DNA of 64,000 nucleotides from Deinococcus sp. JMULE3 (lineage in GTDB: Bacteria; Deinococcota; Deinococci; Deinococcales; Deinococcaceae): NCBI RefSeq assembly GCF_013337115.1, contig NZ_SGWE01000004.1, forward strand, positions 3,107,501 to 3,171,500. Direction: 5' to 3'. The position numbers and the translations under genes were made by a program. Positions 48,663 through 56,516 of this stretch are shown here, in pieces. Each line of letters begins with the position of its first letter. The first letter of the stretch is position 1. A model generated the notes under the pieces. It worked only from the letters and a program-made list of their open reading frames with translations. It did not search any database and was not told the origin of the DNA.

Positions 48663-49277
48663 AATTCAGCGTCTTCGCTGTCGTCGGGACCTGTCCCAGC
48701 AGGTGGTCCAGCCGGTCCAGCAGTGTCCGGGCGCGCAGGGCGTCCTCGCGGGCCTCGGGGCTCAGCGGCAGGACACTCGCGGCGAAACTGGCGATCAGGA
48801 GGGGGTCCTCCGGGCGGCGGCGGCGCGCAGCGCGTCGGTGTTCTCCGGGTTCAGGCGCAGCAGCGCGGACAGGAGTTCACGCGCGGTGGCGTGAGCGGCT
48901 CCCTCGGCCTCGGCGGGGCTCAGGTCGCCTTCGGCCTCCAGCGGCCACAGGGCGACGTCGGCGCTCAGGTACGCGTGGTCCGTGTGGAACTCCTGCACCT
49001 GGAAGCGGTCGCCGCCCGCGATGATGATCGTGCTCGTGCCGTCCTCGTGCGGATCGGCGTGCCGCAGGTGCGCCAGCGTGCCCACGCGCGACACCCGGTC
49101 CTGAAAGGGCAGGTCCGACTCCTTCGACGTCTGGAGGATCCGCACGATCCCGAACGGCTCCCCGCTGGCCTGCACGTCCGCCAGCAGCGTGCGGTACCGG
49201 GGTTCGAACACGTACAGCGGCAGCACCACGCCCGGGAACAGCACCAGATTCGGCAGGGGAAACAGCGGAACGCGCAT
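48661..49277 (-). pseudogene. LON substrate-binding (LON_N) domain protein with a one-base frame break
   Basis: The first 160 residues are a typical stand-alone LON_N domain: [45 protein letters not shown] and [13 protein letters not shown]. The frame then ends early at RRTPS. One extra G in the GGG run at 48812-48814 (plus strand) would restore [20 protein letters not shown] and a further 35 residues ending at 48661, a natural C-terminal helix for this family. Restored length is about 205. Start ATG 49277. The break may be an assembly indel or a real lesion. Confidence 0.8.
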
Positions 49278-49354
49278 AGGCTGTTATGCTGGCGCGTTCC
49301 GCTCCGCGCGACTTGAGCGCATCCCACAGAAGAAAAGAAGTTTTGACTGGATTC

Positions 49355-50194
49355 TCACGTCCCGGAGGGCGTCGCGTCCGGTGTCTTCTTCCGCTTCGGT
49401 TTTTTCGGCGGTGGTGGAGGGGGCGCCCCCCAGGCCGTCAGGTCGTCCGGGGTGGCGCCCAGGGTCAGCAGCGTGGCGCTGTCCTGCGGGGTCAGCGGGG
49501 CGGTGGTCAGCAGGTCCGGGCGGCGGGTCAGCGTGCGCCTGAGCGCCTGCTCGCGCCGCCACGCGCCGATCGCCGCGTGATTCCCGCCGCGCAGCACCTC
49601 CGGCACCTCCTGCGCCTGCCACTCCAGGGGCCGCGTGTACTCGGGGTAGTCCAGCAGGCCCGAACTGAACGAGTCCGCCCGGTGCGAGTCCGCGTCGCCC
49701 AGCACGCCGGGCCGCAGGCGGGCCACGGCCTCCAGCACGCACGCGGCGGCAGCTTCACCGCCCATCATCACGAAGTCCCCGACGCTCAGCTCGCGCGTGA
49801 CCAGCCCCTCCACGCGGGCGTCGAAGCCCTCGTACCGGCCGCACAGGAACACGAGGTGCGCCTTCCCGGCCAGTTCCTCCGCGACCGCCTGCGTGAACGG
49901 CTGCCCGGCCGGACTGAACAGGATCACCTCGTCGGCGGGCGGCAGGCTCGCCAGCGCCCGCTCGGCGACGTCCACGCGGATCACCATGCCCGCCCCACCC
50001 CCGTACGGCGTGTCGTCCACCTTCAGGTGCTTGTTCTGCGAGTAGTCCCGCATGTTCACGAGGTTCACGTCCACCAGCCCCCGCTCGCGCGCCTTCCCGA
50101 GGATCGCCTCGGACGCGAAGGGCGCCAGCAGCTCGGGGAACAGCGTCAGGAACGAGAACGTCAGCGGGCCGTCCGGGGTGGGCTCAGGCGTCAT
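49355..50194 (-). CDS. trmD: tRNA (guanine-N1)-methyltransferase TrmD
   Basis: A 279-residue SPOUT methyltransferase making m1G37 in tRNAs reading CNN, UGG and related codons. Blocks: [75 protein letters not shown] and [20 protein letters not shown] proline- and lysine-rich tail ([15 protein letters not shown]) is unusual. The ATG at 50194 lies 11 bp inside rimM. It is the last gene of KH-rimM-trmD. Confidence 0.97.
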   Translation of the reverse strand: MTPEPTPDGPLTFSFLTLFPELLAPFASEAILGKARERGLVDVNLVNMRDYSQNKHLKVDDTPYGGGAGMVIRVDVAERALASLPPADEVILFSPAGQPFTQAVAEELAGKAHLVFLCGRYEGFDARVEGLVTRELSVGDFVMMGGEAAAACVLEAVARLRPGVLGDADSHRADSFSSGLLDYPEYTRPLEWQAQEVPEVLRGGNHAAIGAWRREQALRRTLTRRPDLLTTAPLTPQDSATLLTLGATPDDLTAWGAPPPPPPKKPKRKKTPDATPSGT

Positions 50195-50744
50195 CGCCGC
50201 CCGCCTCTGGCCCCTCCGGCTCGGCGGACTCCAGCAGACCCGCCGGGGCATCCGCCGACAGCGCCAGCGACGCGGGACGCTTCCGGTCGTTCAGGTTGAC
50301 CAGCACGTACGGCGCCTGCAGCGGCACGAACGACTCGCCGCCCTCGTGCCGCACGACCAGCAGATCCTGATGCCCGCCGTCCTCCACGTCCACGACCTCG
50401 CCCAGCACCTCGCCGCCCGCGCCGTGCAGGGTCAGGCCGCGCAGCTCGTGGTAGTAGTACACGCCCTCCTCGGGCTCGGGCAGCTCGTCGTCCGCCGCGA
50501 ACACGTTCAGGCCGCGCAGTTCCTCGGCCGCCTCGCGCGACGTCACGCCCGCCAGGTGCAGCGCCACGCCCGGCGCGAGCATCTCCAGCCGCGCCACGCG
50601 CAGCCAGCCGCGCCCCTCCACGAACACGCGTTTCAGCGCGCGGAACTGCTCCTGGTCGCCCAGCACGTACACCTTCACGCCGCCCTTCACGCCATGCGGC
50701 CCGAGGAAATACCCGAGCCGCGTCCGGTCCTGCCCGCCCGTCAC
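50184..50744 (-). CDS. rimM: Ribosome maturation factor RimM
   Basis: A 186-residue 16S rRNA-processing factor that binds S19 and assists 30S head assembly. It has the N-terminal barrel ([20 protein letters not shown]) and the PRC-barrel ([49 protein letters not shown]). The acidic Gly-rich tail is species-specific. The GTG start overlaps the KH stop (GTGA), and trmD overlaps its end. Confidence 0.94.
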   Translation of the reverse strand: MTGGQDRTRLGYFLGPHGVKGGVKVYVLGDQEQFRALKRVFVEGRGWLRVARLEMLAPGVALHLAGVTSREAAEELRGLNVFAADDELPEPEEGVYYYHELRGLTLHGAGGEVLGEVVDVEDGGHQDLLVVRHEGGESFVPLQAPYVLVNLNDRKRPASLALSADAPAGLLESAEPEGPEAGGDDA

Positions 50745-50980
50745 GCTTTTCTGGGCGCGTCCAGGTCGACGTTCAGCCGTTCACGCGGGTCCGACGCGGC
50801 GCGCACCAGCGTGCGGATCGCCTGGATCACGCGCCCCTGACGGCCGATCAGGCGGCCCTCCTCGCCGGGGCCGACGCGCACCATGACGGTCGGGCCGCGT
50901 TTCGAGACGCGCACCAGCGACGGCTGGTCCACCACGCTCTGCGCCAGGAACAGGGTCAGATCCACGGGATCACTCTTCAT
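50741..50980 (-). CDS. KH-domain RNA-binding protein (KhpA-like)
   Basis: A 79-residue single-KH protein. The motif VGPGEEGRLIGRQGRVIQAIRTLV contains the GxxG loop (here GRQG), and it ends AASDPRERLNVDLD. KhpA-like proteins bind RNA broadly and lie in rpsP-rimM-trmD clusters; here rpsP is absent. The start is supported by TAGAAT 7 nt upstream. Confidence 0.93.
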   Translation of the reverse strand: MKSDPVDLTLFLAQSVVDQPSLVRVSKRGPTVMVRVGPGEEGRLIGRQGRVIQAIRTLVRAASDPRERLNVDLDAPRKA

Positions 50981-50986
50981 GCGCGG

Positions 50987-50993
50987 TATTCTA
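50987..50993. promoter_or_regulatory. Overlapping divergent -10 elements
   Basis: TATTCT on the plus strand (50987-50992) and TAGAAT on the minus strand (50993-50988) overlap. The minus element ends 7 nt before the KH ATG (50980); the plus element ends 5 nt before an ATG at 50998. The layout repeats that at 19158-19175. Confidence 0.5.
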
Positions 50994-51035
50994 CGGTATG
51001 ACCGCCCGACTCCCGCCGCGCTGCAGCGGGCGCGC

Positions 51036-51340
51036 GTGACCCGCCCCGCCCAGCGCCGCCTGCTGCTGATGGCGGACTATGGGTGCTGGCCCCTCTGGGA
51101 ACCCGGCGCCGACCCCTACCAGCTCACGCCGCACGACCTGCCCCTGTCGGGCGCGCTGCGCAGGCGGCTGACCGCCTGGGCCGAGGCGTTCGACGCCACC
51201 CTGAACTGGGAGGACCCGGCCCGCTCGGACTTCCCGGACGAGACCGCCCGGCAGGCCTTTCACGCCGAGGGGCTGCGCTCGCCGAACTGCTCCGCGCGGA
51301 ACTCGGTGCGGCCCTTGACGTGGATTACCGAGAATCCTGA
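51036..51340 (+). pseudogene. Conserved hypothetical protein with a one-base frame break
   Basis: The reading frame gives RLLLMADYGCWPLWEPGADP, TPHDLPLSGALRRRLTAWAE and DATLNWEDPARSDFPDETAR, a coherent small protein. After AEGLR it turns into an unlikely Cys/Ser/Arg tail that ends at 51362. Adding one base near 51285 continues as LAELLRAELGAALDVDYRES and stops at 51340. A further one-base gap near 51015 may exist, because the leaderless ATG at 50998 runs into a stop within 14 codons, while one extra C would fuse it to this frame. GTG 51036 or ATG 51069 are the alternatives. Function unknown. Confidence 0.65.
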
Positions 51341-51512
51341 CCCGTCACATCGGCTGGAGTGAGGGGCGCGCCCTGCTCCTCGTGACGCGCCCCTCACTTC
51401 CCACTGCCCGAGTCCGCTAGAATCGCCGATTGTGACGCGCGCCGCCCCAGGGCGGACCCGGTGAGGAGCACGGGGGAGGCACCCCCAGCCGCGCGCCCCC
51501 TCCGGAGGACCC

Positions 51513-53045
51513 TTGAGTTACTGGCGCACGACCATCAAACCCCTGCTGGACGACGAGACCGGCACCATCCACAAACAGGCCCCCATCCGCGTGACCCTCG
51601 CCTTCCCGAACCGTTACTCGGTGGGCATGGCCTCGCTGGGCTACCAGGTCATCTACCGCATGTTCAACCAGGAGGAAGGCGTCGCCTGCGAACGCGCCTT
51701 CCTGCCGGACGACGTGGACGCCTTCGAACGCACCGGGCAGGCCCTGCCCACCGTGGAGACCGGCCGGGATGCCGGGGACTGCGAACTGTTCGCCCTGAGC
51801 GTGTCGTTCGAGCTGGACCTGACGAACATCATCCGCACGCTGGACGTGGCGGGCCTGCGCCCCCTACGGGAGGAACGCGACGACAGCGACGCCATCGTGA
51901 TGATCGGCGGGCCTTTCACGAGCAGCAACCCCTACCCCCTGACGCCCTTCGCGGACATCATCGTGATCGGCGACGGCGAGCAGATCGTGCCCGTCATCAG
52001 CGAGGCCCTGCGCGAAGCCGAGAGCCGCGAGGACTTCTACGACCTGATCGACGGCATGCCCGGCATCTTCCTCCCCGCGCGGCACGTCCACGAACCCAAG
52101 TGGGCCACCGCGCCCAAGGAACTGCTGCCCGCGTACAGTCAGATCGTCACGCCGCACAGCGAACTGAGCAACATGTTCCTCGTGGAAGCCCAGCGCGGCT
52201 GCCCGCGCCCCTGCACGTTCTGCCTCGCGCGGACCATGTACGGCCCGAACCGCAACAACCAGGCGCAGGAACTGCTGGACACCATCCCCGACTGGGTGGA
52301 GAAGGTCGGCCTGGTCGGCGCGGCCCTCAGCGACTTCCCGCACACCAAGTTCGTGGGCCGCACCCTGACCGACCGCGGCATCAAGCTGGGCGTCAGCTCC
52401 ATCCGCGCCGACACCGTGGACGCCGAACTGGCCGAGATCCTCAAGGCGGGCGGCCTGCGCACCTTCACCGTCGCGAGTGACGCGCCCAGCGAACGCCTGC
52501 GCCGCTGGCTGAAGAAGGGCATCACCACCGAGGACCTCACCAAGACCGCGCACATCAGCCGCGACCTGGGTTTCAAGGGCGTCAAGGTGTACATGATGAT
52601 CGGCCTCGGCCCCGAGAACGACGATGACATCACCGAACTGATCGAGTTCACGAAGGACCTCGCGAAGATCAACCGCATCGCGCTGGGCATCAGCCCCTTC
52701 GTGCCCAAACGCCACACGCCGCACTTCGCGGACCCCTTCGCCGGCGTACAGACCATCGAGAAGCGCATGAAACGCATCCAGAAGGAACTGCGCACCACCG
52801 CCGAACTCCGCAACGTGTCCGCCAAGTGGGCCTGGGTGGAATCCGTCATCGCGCGCGGCGGCCCCGAGGTCGGCATGGCCGCCTACCAGATCTACCGCAA
52901 CGAGAGCATCGGCGCGTGGAAGAAAGCCCTGGAGGAAGTCGGCTGGAGCGACGAATTCGAGGCCAACACCCCCGCCATCGACCTGCCGCCCGGCCAGTAC
53001 GAGAGCAAGGACGTCAGCGCCCACGCCCAGGGCCTCGCCATCTGA
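51513..53045 (+). CDS. B12-binding-like radical SAM protein (TIGR03960-like)
   Basis: A 510-residue protein. The N-part (RVTLAFPNRYSVGMASLGYQVIYRMFN, IGGPFTSSNPYPLTPFADIIVIGDGE) is a B12-binding-like Rossmann domain. The radical SAM motif is EAQRGCPRPCTFCLARTMYG (C-x3-C-x2-C), followed by the AdoMet TIM barrel with VSSIRADTVDAELAEIL and VYMMIGLGPENDDDITEL. A short tail follows. The substrate is unknown; relatives have been linked to tRNA modification. The TTG start at 51513 has a strong GGAGG 7 nt upstream and fits the alignment. Its last codon and TGA stop coincide with the end of a small repeat. Confidence 0.9.
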   Translation: MSYWRTTIKPLLDDETGTIHKQAPIRVTLAFPNRYSVGMASLGYQVIYRMFNQEEGVACERAFLPDDVDAFERTGQALPTVETGRDAGDCELFALSVSFELDLTNIIRTLDVAGLRPLREERDDSDAIVMIGGPFTSSNPYPLTPFADIIVIGDGEQIVPVISEALREAESREDFYDLIDGMPGIFLPARHVHEPKWATAPKELLPAYSQIVTPHSELSNMFLVEAQRGCPRPCTFCLARTMYGPNRNNQAQELLDTIPDWVEKVGLVGAALSDFPHTKFVGRTLTDRGIKLGVSSIRADTVDAELAEILKAGGLRTFTVASDAPSERLRRWLKKGITTEDLTKTAHISRDLGFKGVKVYMMIGLGPENDDDITELIEFTKDLAKINRIALGISPFVPKRHTPHFADPFAGVQTIEKRMKRIQKELRTTAELRNVSAKWAWVESVIARGGPEVGMAAYQIYRNESIGAWKKALEEVGWSDEFEANTPAIDLPPGQYESKDVSAHAQGLAI

Positions 53046-53180
53046 TACGGACTCCGGTTGAAAGGTTTGCAAAATTTTTCAACCCGAGCGGGGCGAGCAG
53101 GAGAGAAACGGGTTCCGGGCGTGGAGTTGACGGATCGGTGATCTTCCGATCTGTCAACGAAACAAACGGAATCCGTATGA
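53043..53180. repeat. Modular small intergenic repeat, copy iii
   Basis: The 138-bp copy begins TGATACGGACTCCGGTTGAA with the radical SAM stop as its first three bases. It contains the AAGGTTTGCAA/TTTTTCAACCCGAGCG block shared with copy i, a central part with GTTGACGGATCGG/CCGATCTGTCAAC as an inverted repeat, and ends GAAACAAACGGAATCCGTAT. Its left and right ends (TGATACGGACTCC and TCATACGGATTCC) are near-identical inverted termini. It is the fullest copy in the window. Confidence 0.82.
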
Positions 53181-53683
53181 GTTAATCCGGGCCGAATGGA
53201 CTGTGACGAGTGGTCCGTGTGGAACTGGAACCTCATGCAGGGGCAGGCAGGCAACGGTGAGACGTTCGAGGTGCACCCGTTGACCCCCTGCCCTGTGCCC
53301 CACGTCCTCCAGTGGATGCAACTTCACGTCGCCACCGCTGGTGCTGACGGGTTCTCGTTCTGCGTAGCAGCTCTGCGAGTCCACTCGTGTCGTCTGGTTC
53401 GAGGATCGCCCTCGGTGCACCTGCACACCGCTGGATGCAGACATGCGGTGAGAGTGTTGGATGTGCCGACTCTTCCCCGTAGACCCTGGAGTTCGTTGTG
53501 AAGTCGCTGAAAGTACAGGCGAACTTCGCCTTCGCCATTGCCTTTCGCTGATTCGACCCGGAGGACGGAATCCGGATCAGTCATGAGGCGCACTGCCGTT
53601 GAAGCTCCCCTGTCGGGGGGAGCAGGGCTGCGCCACCATCTGTGACACTCATGAATGCCGCCGCGACGTAAGCTGTGGGTACG
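53181..53683. other. Gene-free region before the DUF11 protein
   Basis: No convincing gene in about 500 bases. It holds repeat fragments: GCAGCTCTGCGAGTCC (53367-53382, identical to 6250-6265) and GGAATCCGGATCA (53566-53578). On the minus strand a run starting MTDPDSVLRVESAKGNGE at 53582 and continuing VRLYFQRLHNELQGL looks protein-like at first but decays; a second frame carries ILEPDDTSGLAELLRR. It may be the remnant of a small gene. Confidence 0.4.
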
Positions 53684-56011
53684 ATGATCACAACGTTGCG
53701 TCCGGGCCACAGCGGCTTGAGTCGGTTCTGTTCGGCGGTCCTGGCGCTGATCCTCGTCCTTGCAGGGTCTGCCGGGGCGCAGACCACCTTCAGTTCCCGG
53801 TACACGAATACCGCGACGAACGGCGATATCGTCCTGATCGGGAACGTGAACTATCACTGCACGACGGTCAGTCCGGCGTCCGCCGCGCAGATCACAGCGT
53901 GCAACACGGCCCGCAGTGGCGGGACCACCACGAACAACAGCGTGTACATGGTCCCCATCGACCTGGACGGCGACGCTGCCACCACGAACTCCAGTTCTGC
54001 CAGCCTGAACCTCGGGGCGGGCAGCAGCGTCCTGTTCGCCGGGCTGTACTGGAGCGGGATCAGCAGCAGCGCGACGAATCGCGCCGGTGTGCGCCTCGCC
54101 ACGCCGGCCACCGGGACGAGTGTCGCCCTGACCGCCTCGCGGACCTCCGTGATCGGGTCGAACTACCAGTCGTTCGTGGACGTCACGACCCTCGTGCAGG
54201 CAGGCGGGAGCGGGACGTACACCGTCGGCAATATCGCCAGCAACGCTGGGGCGAGCAGCTGGGCCGGGTGGTCGCTGGTCGTCGCGTACCGGAACTCCAG
54301 CCTGCCCACCCGGAATCTCGCCGTGTTCGACGGCTTCCTGCAGGCCAGCGATCCGGCGGCGCCACTGGACATCGGCGTGAGTGGCTTCGTCACGCCCAGT
54401 GTCGGGACGGTCCGGAGCACCATCGGCGTGGTCGCCTGGGACGGTGACCGGGGGCAGCAGGAGGGTGCGTCCGCCACGCCCCAGGGGAGCCTGCGCTTCG
54501 GGCCGAACACCGCCTCGCTCAGCACCGTGTCCAATACGGTGAACACGGTCAACGACGTTTTCAACTCGACCATCTCGGTCACGAGCGGCGCAGCCGGGGG
54601 CGGATCGAACGTCGTGACCGGACAGGTGCCGAACTTCACGAATACGCTGGGCGTGGACATCGACACGTTCACGCCGAACACGGCCCTCCCAAACGGCAGC
54701 ACGTCTGCCGTGGTGCGGGTCGTCGGCACGAGCAGTGACGTCATCTTCCCCGGGGTGGTCACGCTGGCGACCGAGATCTTCGTGCCGAACATCAAGGACG
54801 CCCTGACGAAGACCGTCACGGACCTCAACGGCGGCCAGTTGATCCCCGGCGACACCCTGGAATACGAACTGGTCGTCAGGAACCAGGGCAACGACGGCGC
54901 GCTGAACGTGATCCTCACCGATCCTCTGCCCGCTGGAACGACCTTCGTGCCGGGGTCGCTGGTCATCACCGGGGCGAACGCCGGGTCCAAGACCGACGTG
55001 TCCGGCGACGATCAGGCCGAGTACGACCCGGCGGGGCGGACCGTGACCTTCCGCCTGGGCACCGGCGCCACGGCAACGGCAGGCGGCGCGGTCCTGCCCG
55101 GCGAGGAGTCGCGCGTGCGCTTCCGCGTGACCGTGAACGCCGGAACGGCGGGCGGCACCGTGATCAGCAACACCGGGACCGTCACGTACCGCCAGCAGAC
55201 CCTCGGGACTGTCGTGAGTGACACGAGCGACAGTGACCCCGTGACCGCCGGGGATCAACCCGCCGTGATCACCGTGGCCGGACCTGACCTTACGGTGGAC
55301 AAGTTCCACAGTGGCTCATTCCAGGCCGGAGCGAACGGCACCTTCACGCTGAGGGTCACGAACGCCGGACCGGCTCCCACCACCGGGCAGACCGTCACCG
55401 TGACCGACACCCTCCCGGCCGGAATGACCGCCGTGGCTCTCGCCGGATCCGGATGGACGTGCACCCTCAGTCCCCTGAGATGCACGCGGAGCGACGCTCT
55501 CGCCGCGGGCAGTTCGTATCCCGATCTGCTGCTGACCGTCACGAGCGCCGCCGGTTCCTTCACGAACACCGCGGCCGTCACCGGAGGTGGGGAGGCCACC
55601 GCCCAGACCGGGAACAACGGGGACAGCGACTCCGTGACCGTCCAGCCCAGCCTGCCCCCTAGCGTGGCTCTCACGAAGTCGGTTCGGAACGTGACGAGGG
55701 GCGGCGGCGCCGGGACGTCCAGCGTCGCCCAGCCGGGCGAGGTCCTGGAATACTGCATCGCGTACGTCAATTCGGGAGGCGCCGCGCTGAATTTCGTCCT
55801 CAGCGATACCGCGCCCGCCTCGACGCTCACCCGCACGAGCGCCTACGGAGTGGGCCTGGGAATTCAGGTCACCCAGAGCGGCGTCACGCTGCTGACCAGC
55901 GCTTCAGATGCGGACGCGGGCAGTCTGGTGGGTCAACTGCTCACGTTCCGGGTCGGCTCCATGCCCGCCGGGGACAGTGGAACCGTCTGCTTCCAGGTGC
56001 AGGTGCGCTGA
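53684..56011 (+). CDS. DUF11-repeat surface/secreted protein
   Basis: A 775-residue exported protein. The signal (SRFCSAVLALILVLAGSAGA) is followed by an N-terminal beta-rich domain of about 330 residues (VLFAGLYWSGISSS, WSLVVAYRNSSLPTRNLAVFDGF, an exported-protein pattern). Three DUF11-type beta-sandwich repeats follow, beginning KTVTDLNGGQLIPGDTLEYE, PDLTVDKFHSGSFQAGANGT and SVALTKSVRNVTRGGGAG. It has no LPxTG or C-terminal helix, so it is probably secreted or held at the outer surface by other means. DUF11 repeats are typical of adhesin-like bacterial surface proteins. TAAGCT lies 9 nt before ATG 53684; GTG 53675 is the alternative. Confidence 0.88.
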   Translation: MITTLRPGHSGLSRFCSAVLALILVLAGSAGAQTTFSSRYTNTATNGDIVLIGNVNYHCTTVSPASAAQITACNTARSGGTTTNNSVYMVPIDLDGDAATTNSSSASLNLGAGSSVLFAGLYWSGISSSATNRAGVRLATPATGTSVALTASRTSVIGSNYQSFVDVTTLVQAGGSGTYTVGNIASNAGASSWAGWSLVVAYRNSSLPTRNLAVFDGFLQASDPAAPLDIGVSGFVTPSVGTVRSTIGVVAWDGDRGQQEGASATPQGSLRFGPNTASLSTVSNTVNTVNDVFNSTISVTSGAAGGGSNVVTGQVPNFTNTLGVDIDTFTPNTALPNGSTSAVVRVVGTSSDVIFPGVVTLATEIFVPNIKDALTKTVTDLNGGQLIPGDTLEYELVVRNQGNDGALNVILTDPLPAGTTFVPGSLVITGANAGSKTDVSGDDQAEYDPAGRTVTFRLGTGATATAGGAVLPGEESRVRFRVTVNAGTAGGTVISNTGTVTYRQQTLGTVVSDTSDSDPVTAGDQPAVITVAGPDLTVDKFHSGSFQAGANGTFTLRVTNAGPAPTTGQTVTVTDTLPAGMTAVALAGSGWTCTLSPLRCTRSDALAAGSSYPDLLLTVTSAAGSFTNTAAVTGGGEATAQTGNNGDSDSVTVQPSLPPSVALTKSVRNVTRGGGAGTSSVAQPGEVLEYCIAYVNSGGAALNFVLSDTAPASTLTRTSAYGVGLGIQVTQSGVTLLTSASDADAGSLVGQLLTFRVGSMPAGDSGTVCFQVQVR

Positions 56012-56042
56012 ACGGCCGCAGATTCCACTGCTGGCGCGGCAC

Positions 56043-56516
56043 TCACGCTTCCCGGTTCAGGATGTGCCGCACCTCGCCCGGCGGGACGCGCAGCAGGTCC
56101 CGGATGACCAGCGGGTAGACCGGGGTCGCCTCGATCCGGTCGAAGGGCACCCACTGGCACTGCACGTCCGGGTTGTCCTGCACGGTGAAGGTCCCGTCAG
56201 GCAGGTCGGGTGGGGCGGGCAGGTGGTAGTAGAAGCCGATCTCGTGCTCGCGCCGTCCCGCCGGGCCGAAGAAGCTCTCGATGATTCCGACCAGCCGCAG
56301 CGCGTCTGCGGTGAGGCCGGTCTCCTCGTGCCATTCGCGCGCGGCGGCCTGCGCGGAGTCCTCATCGGCCCTGACCGCGCCGCCCGGCAGGAAGTGAAAG
56401 CCGCTCCCGTGCTCGCCGTGACCGCAGTTCGTCAGGAGCGTGTCCCCGCGCGTGCAGAGGATCACGGCCCGCACGCTGAACTTCACGTGCCCCACCGGCA
56501 GTCGGATGTCGGTCAC
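56043..56516 (-). CDS. Nudix hydrolase
   Basis: A 157-residue Nudix protein. The box is complete: GGAVRADEDSAQAAAREWHEETGL (GX5EX7REUXEEXGU, shown here in two parts: GGAVRADE and REWHEETGL). Other blocks are VKFSVRAVILCTRGDTLLTN and GSGFHFLPGG; the latter resembles ADP-ribose or dNTP pyrophosphatases. Substrate unknown. GTG start overlapping the LRV stop. It ends the minus-strand MoxR cluster. Confidence 0.93.
   Translation of the reverse strand: MTDIRLPVGHVKFSVRAVILCTRGDTLLTNCGHGEHGSGFHFLPGGAVRADEDSAQAAAREWHEETGLTADALRLVGIIESFFGPAGRREHEIGFYYHLPAPPDLPDGTFTVQDNPDVQCQWVPFDRIEATPVYPLVIRDLLRVPPGEVRHILNREA

Noticed and set aside
53233..53538. 101-codon minus-strand frame in the gap before the DUF11 gene
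   Set aside because: No start signal at the right distance and composition drifts to Arg/Gly; kept only as a possible remnant in the gap description.
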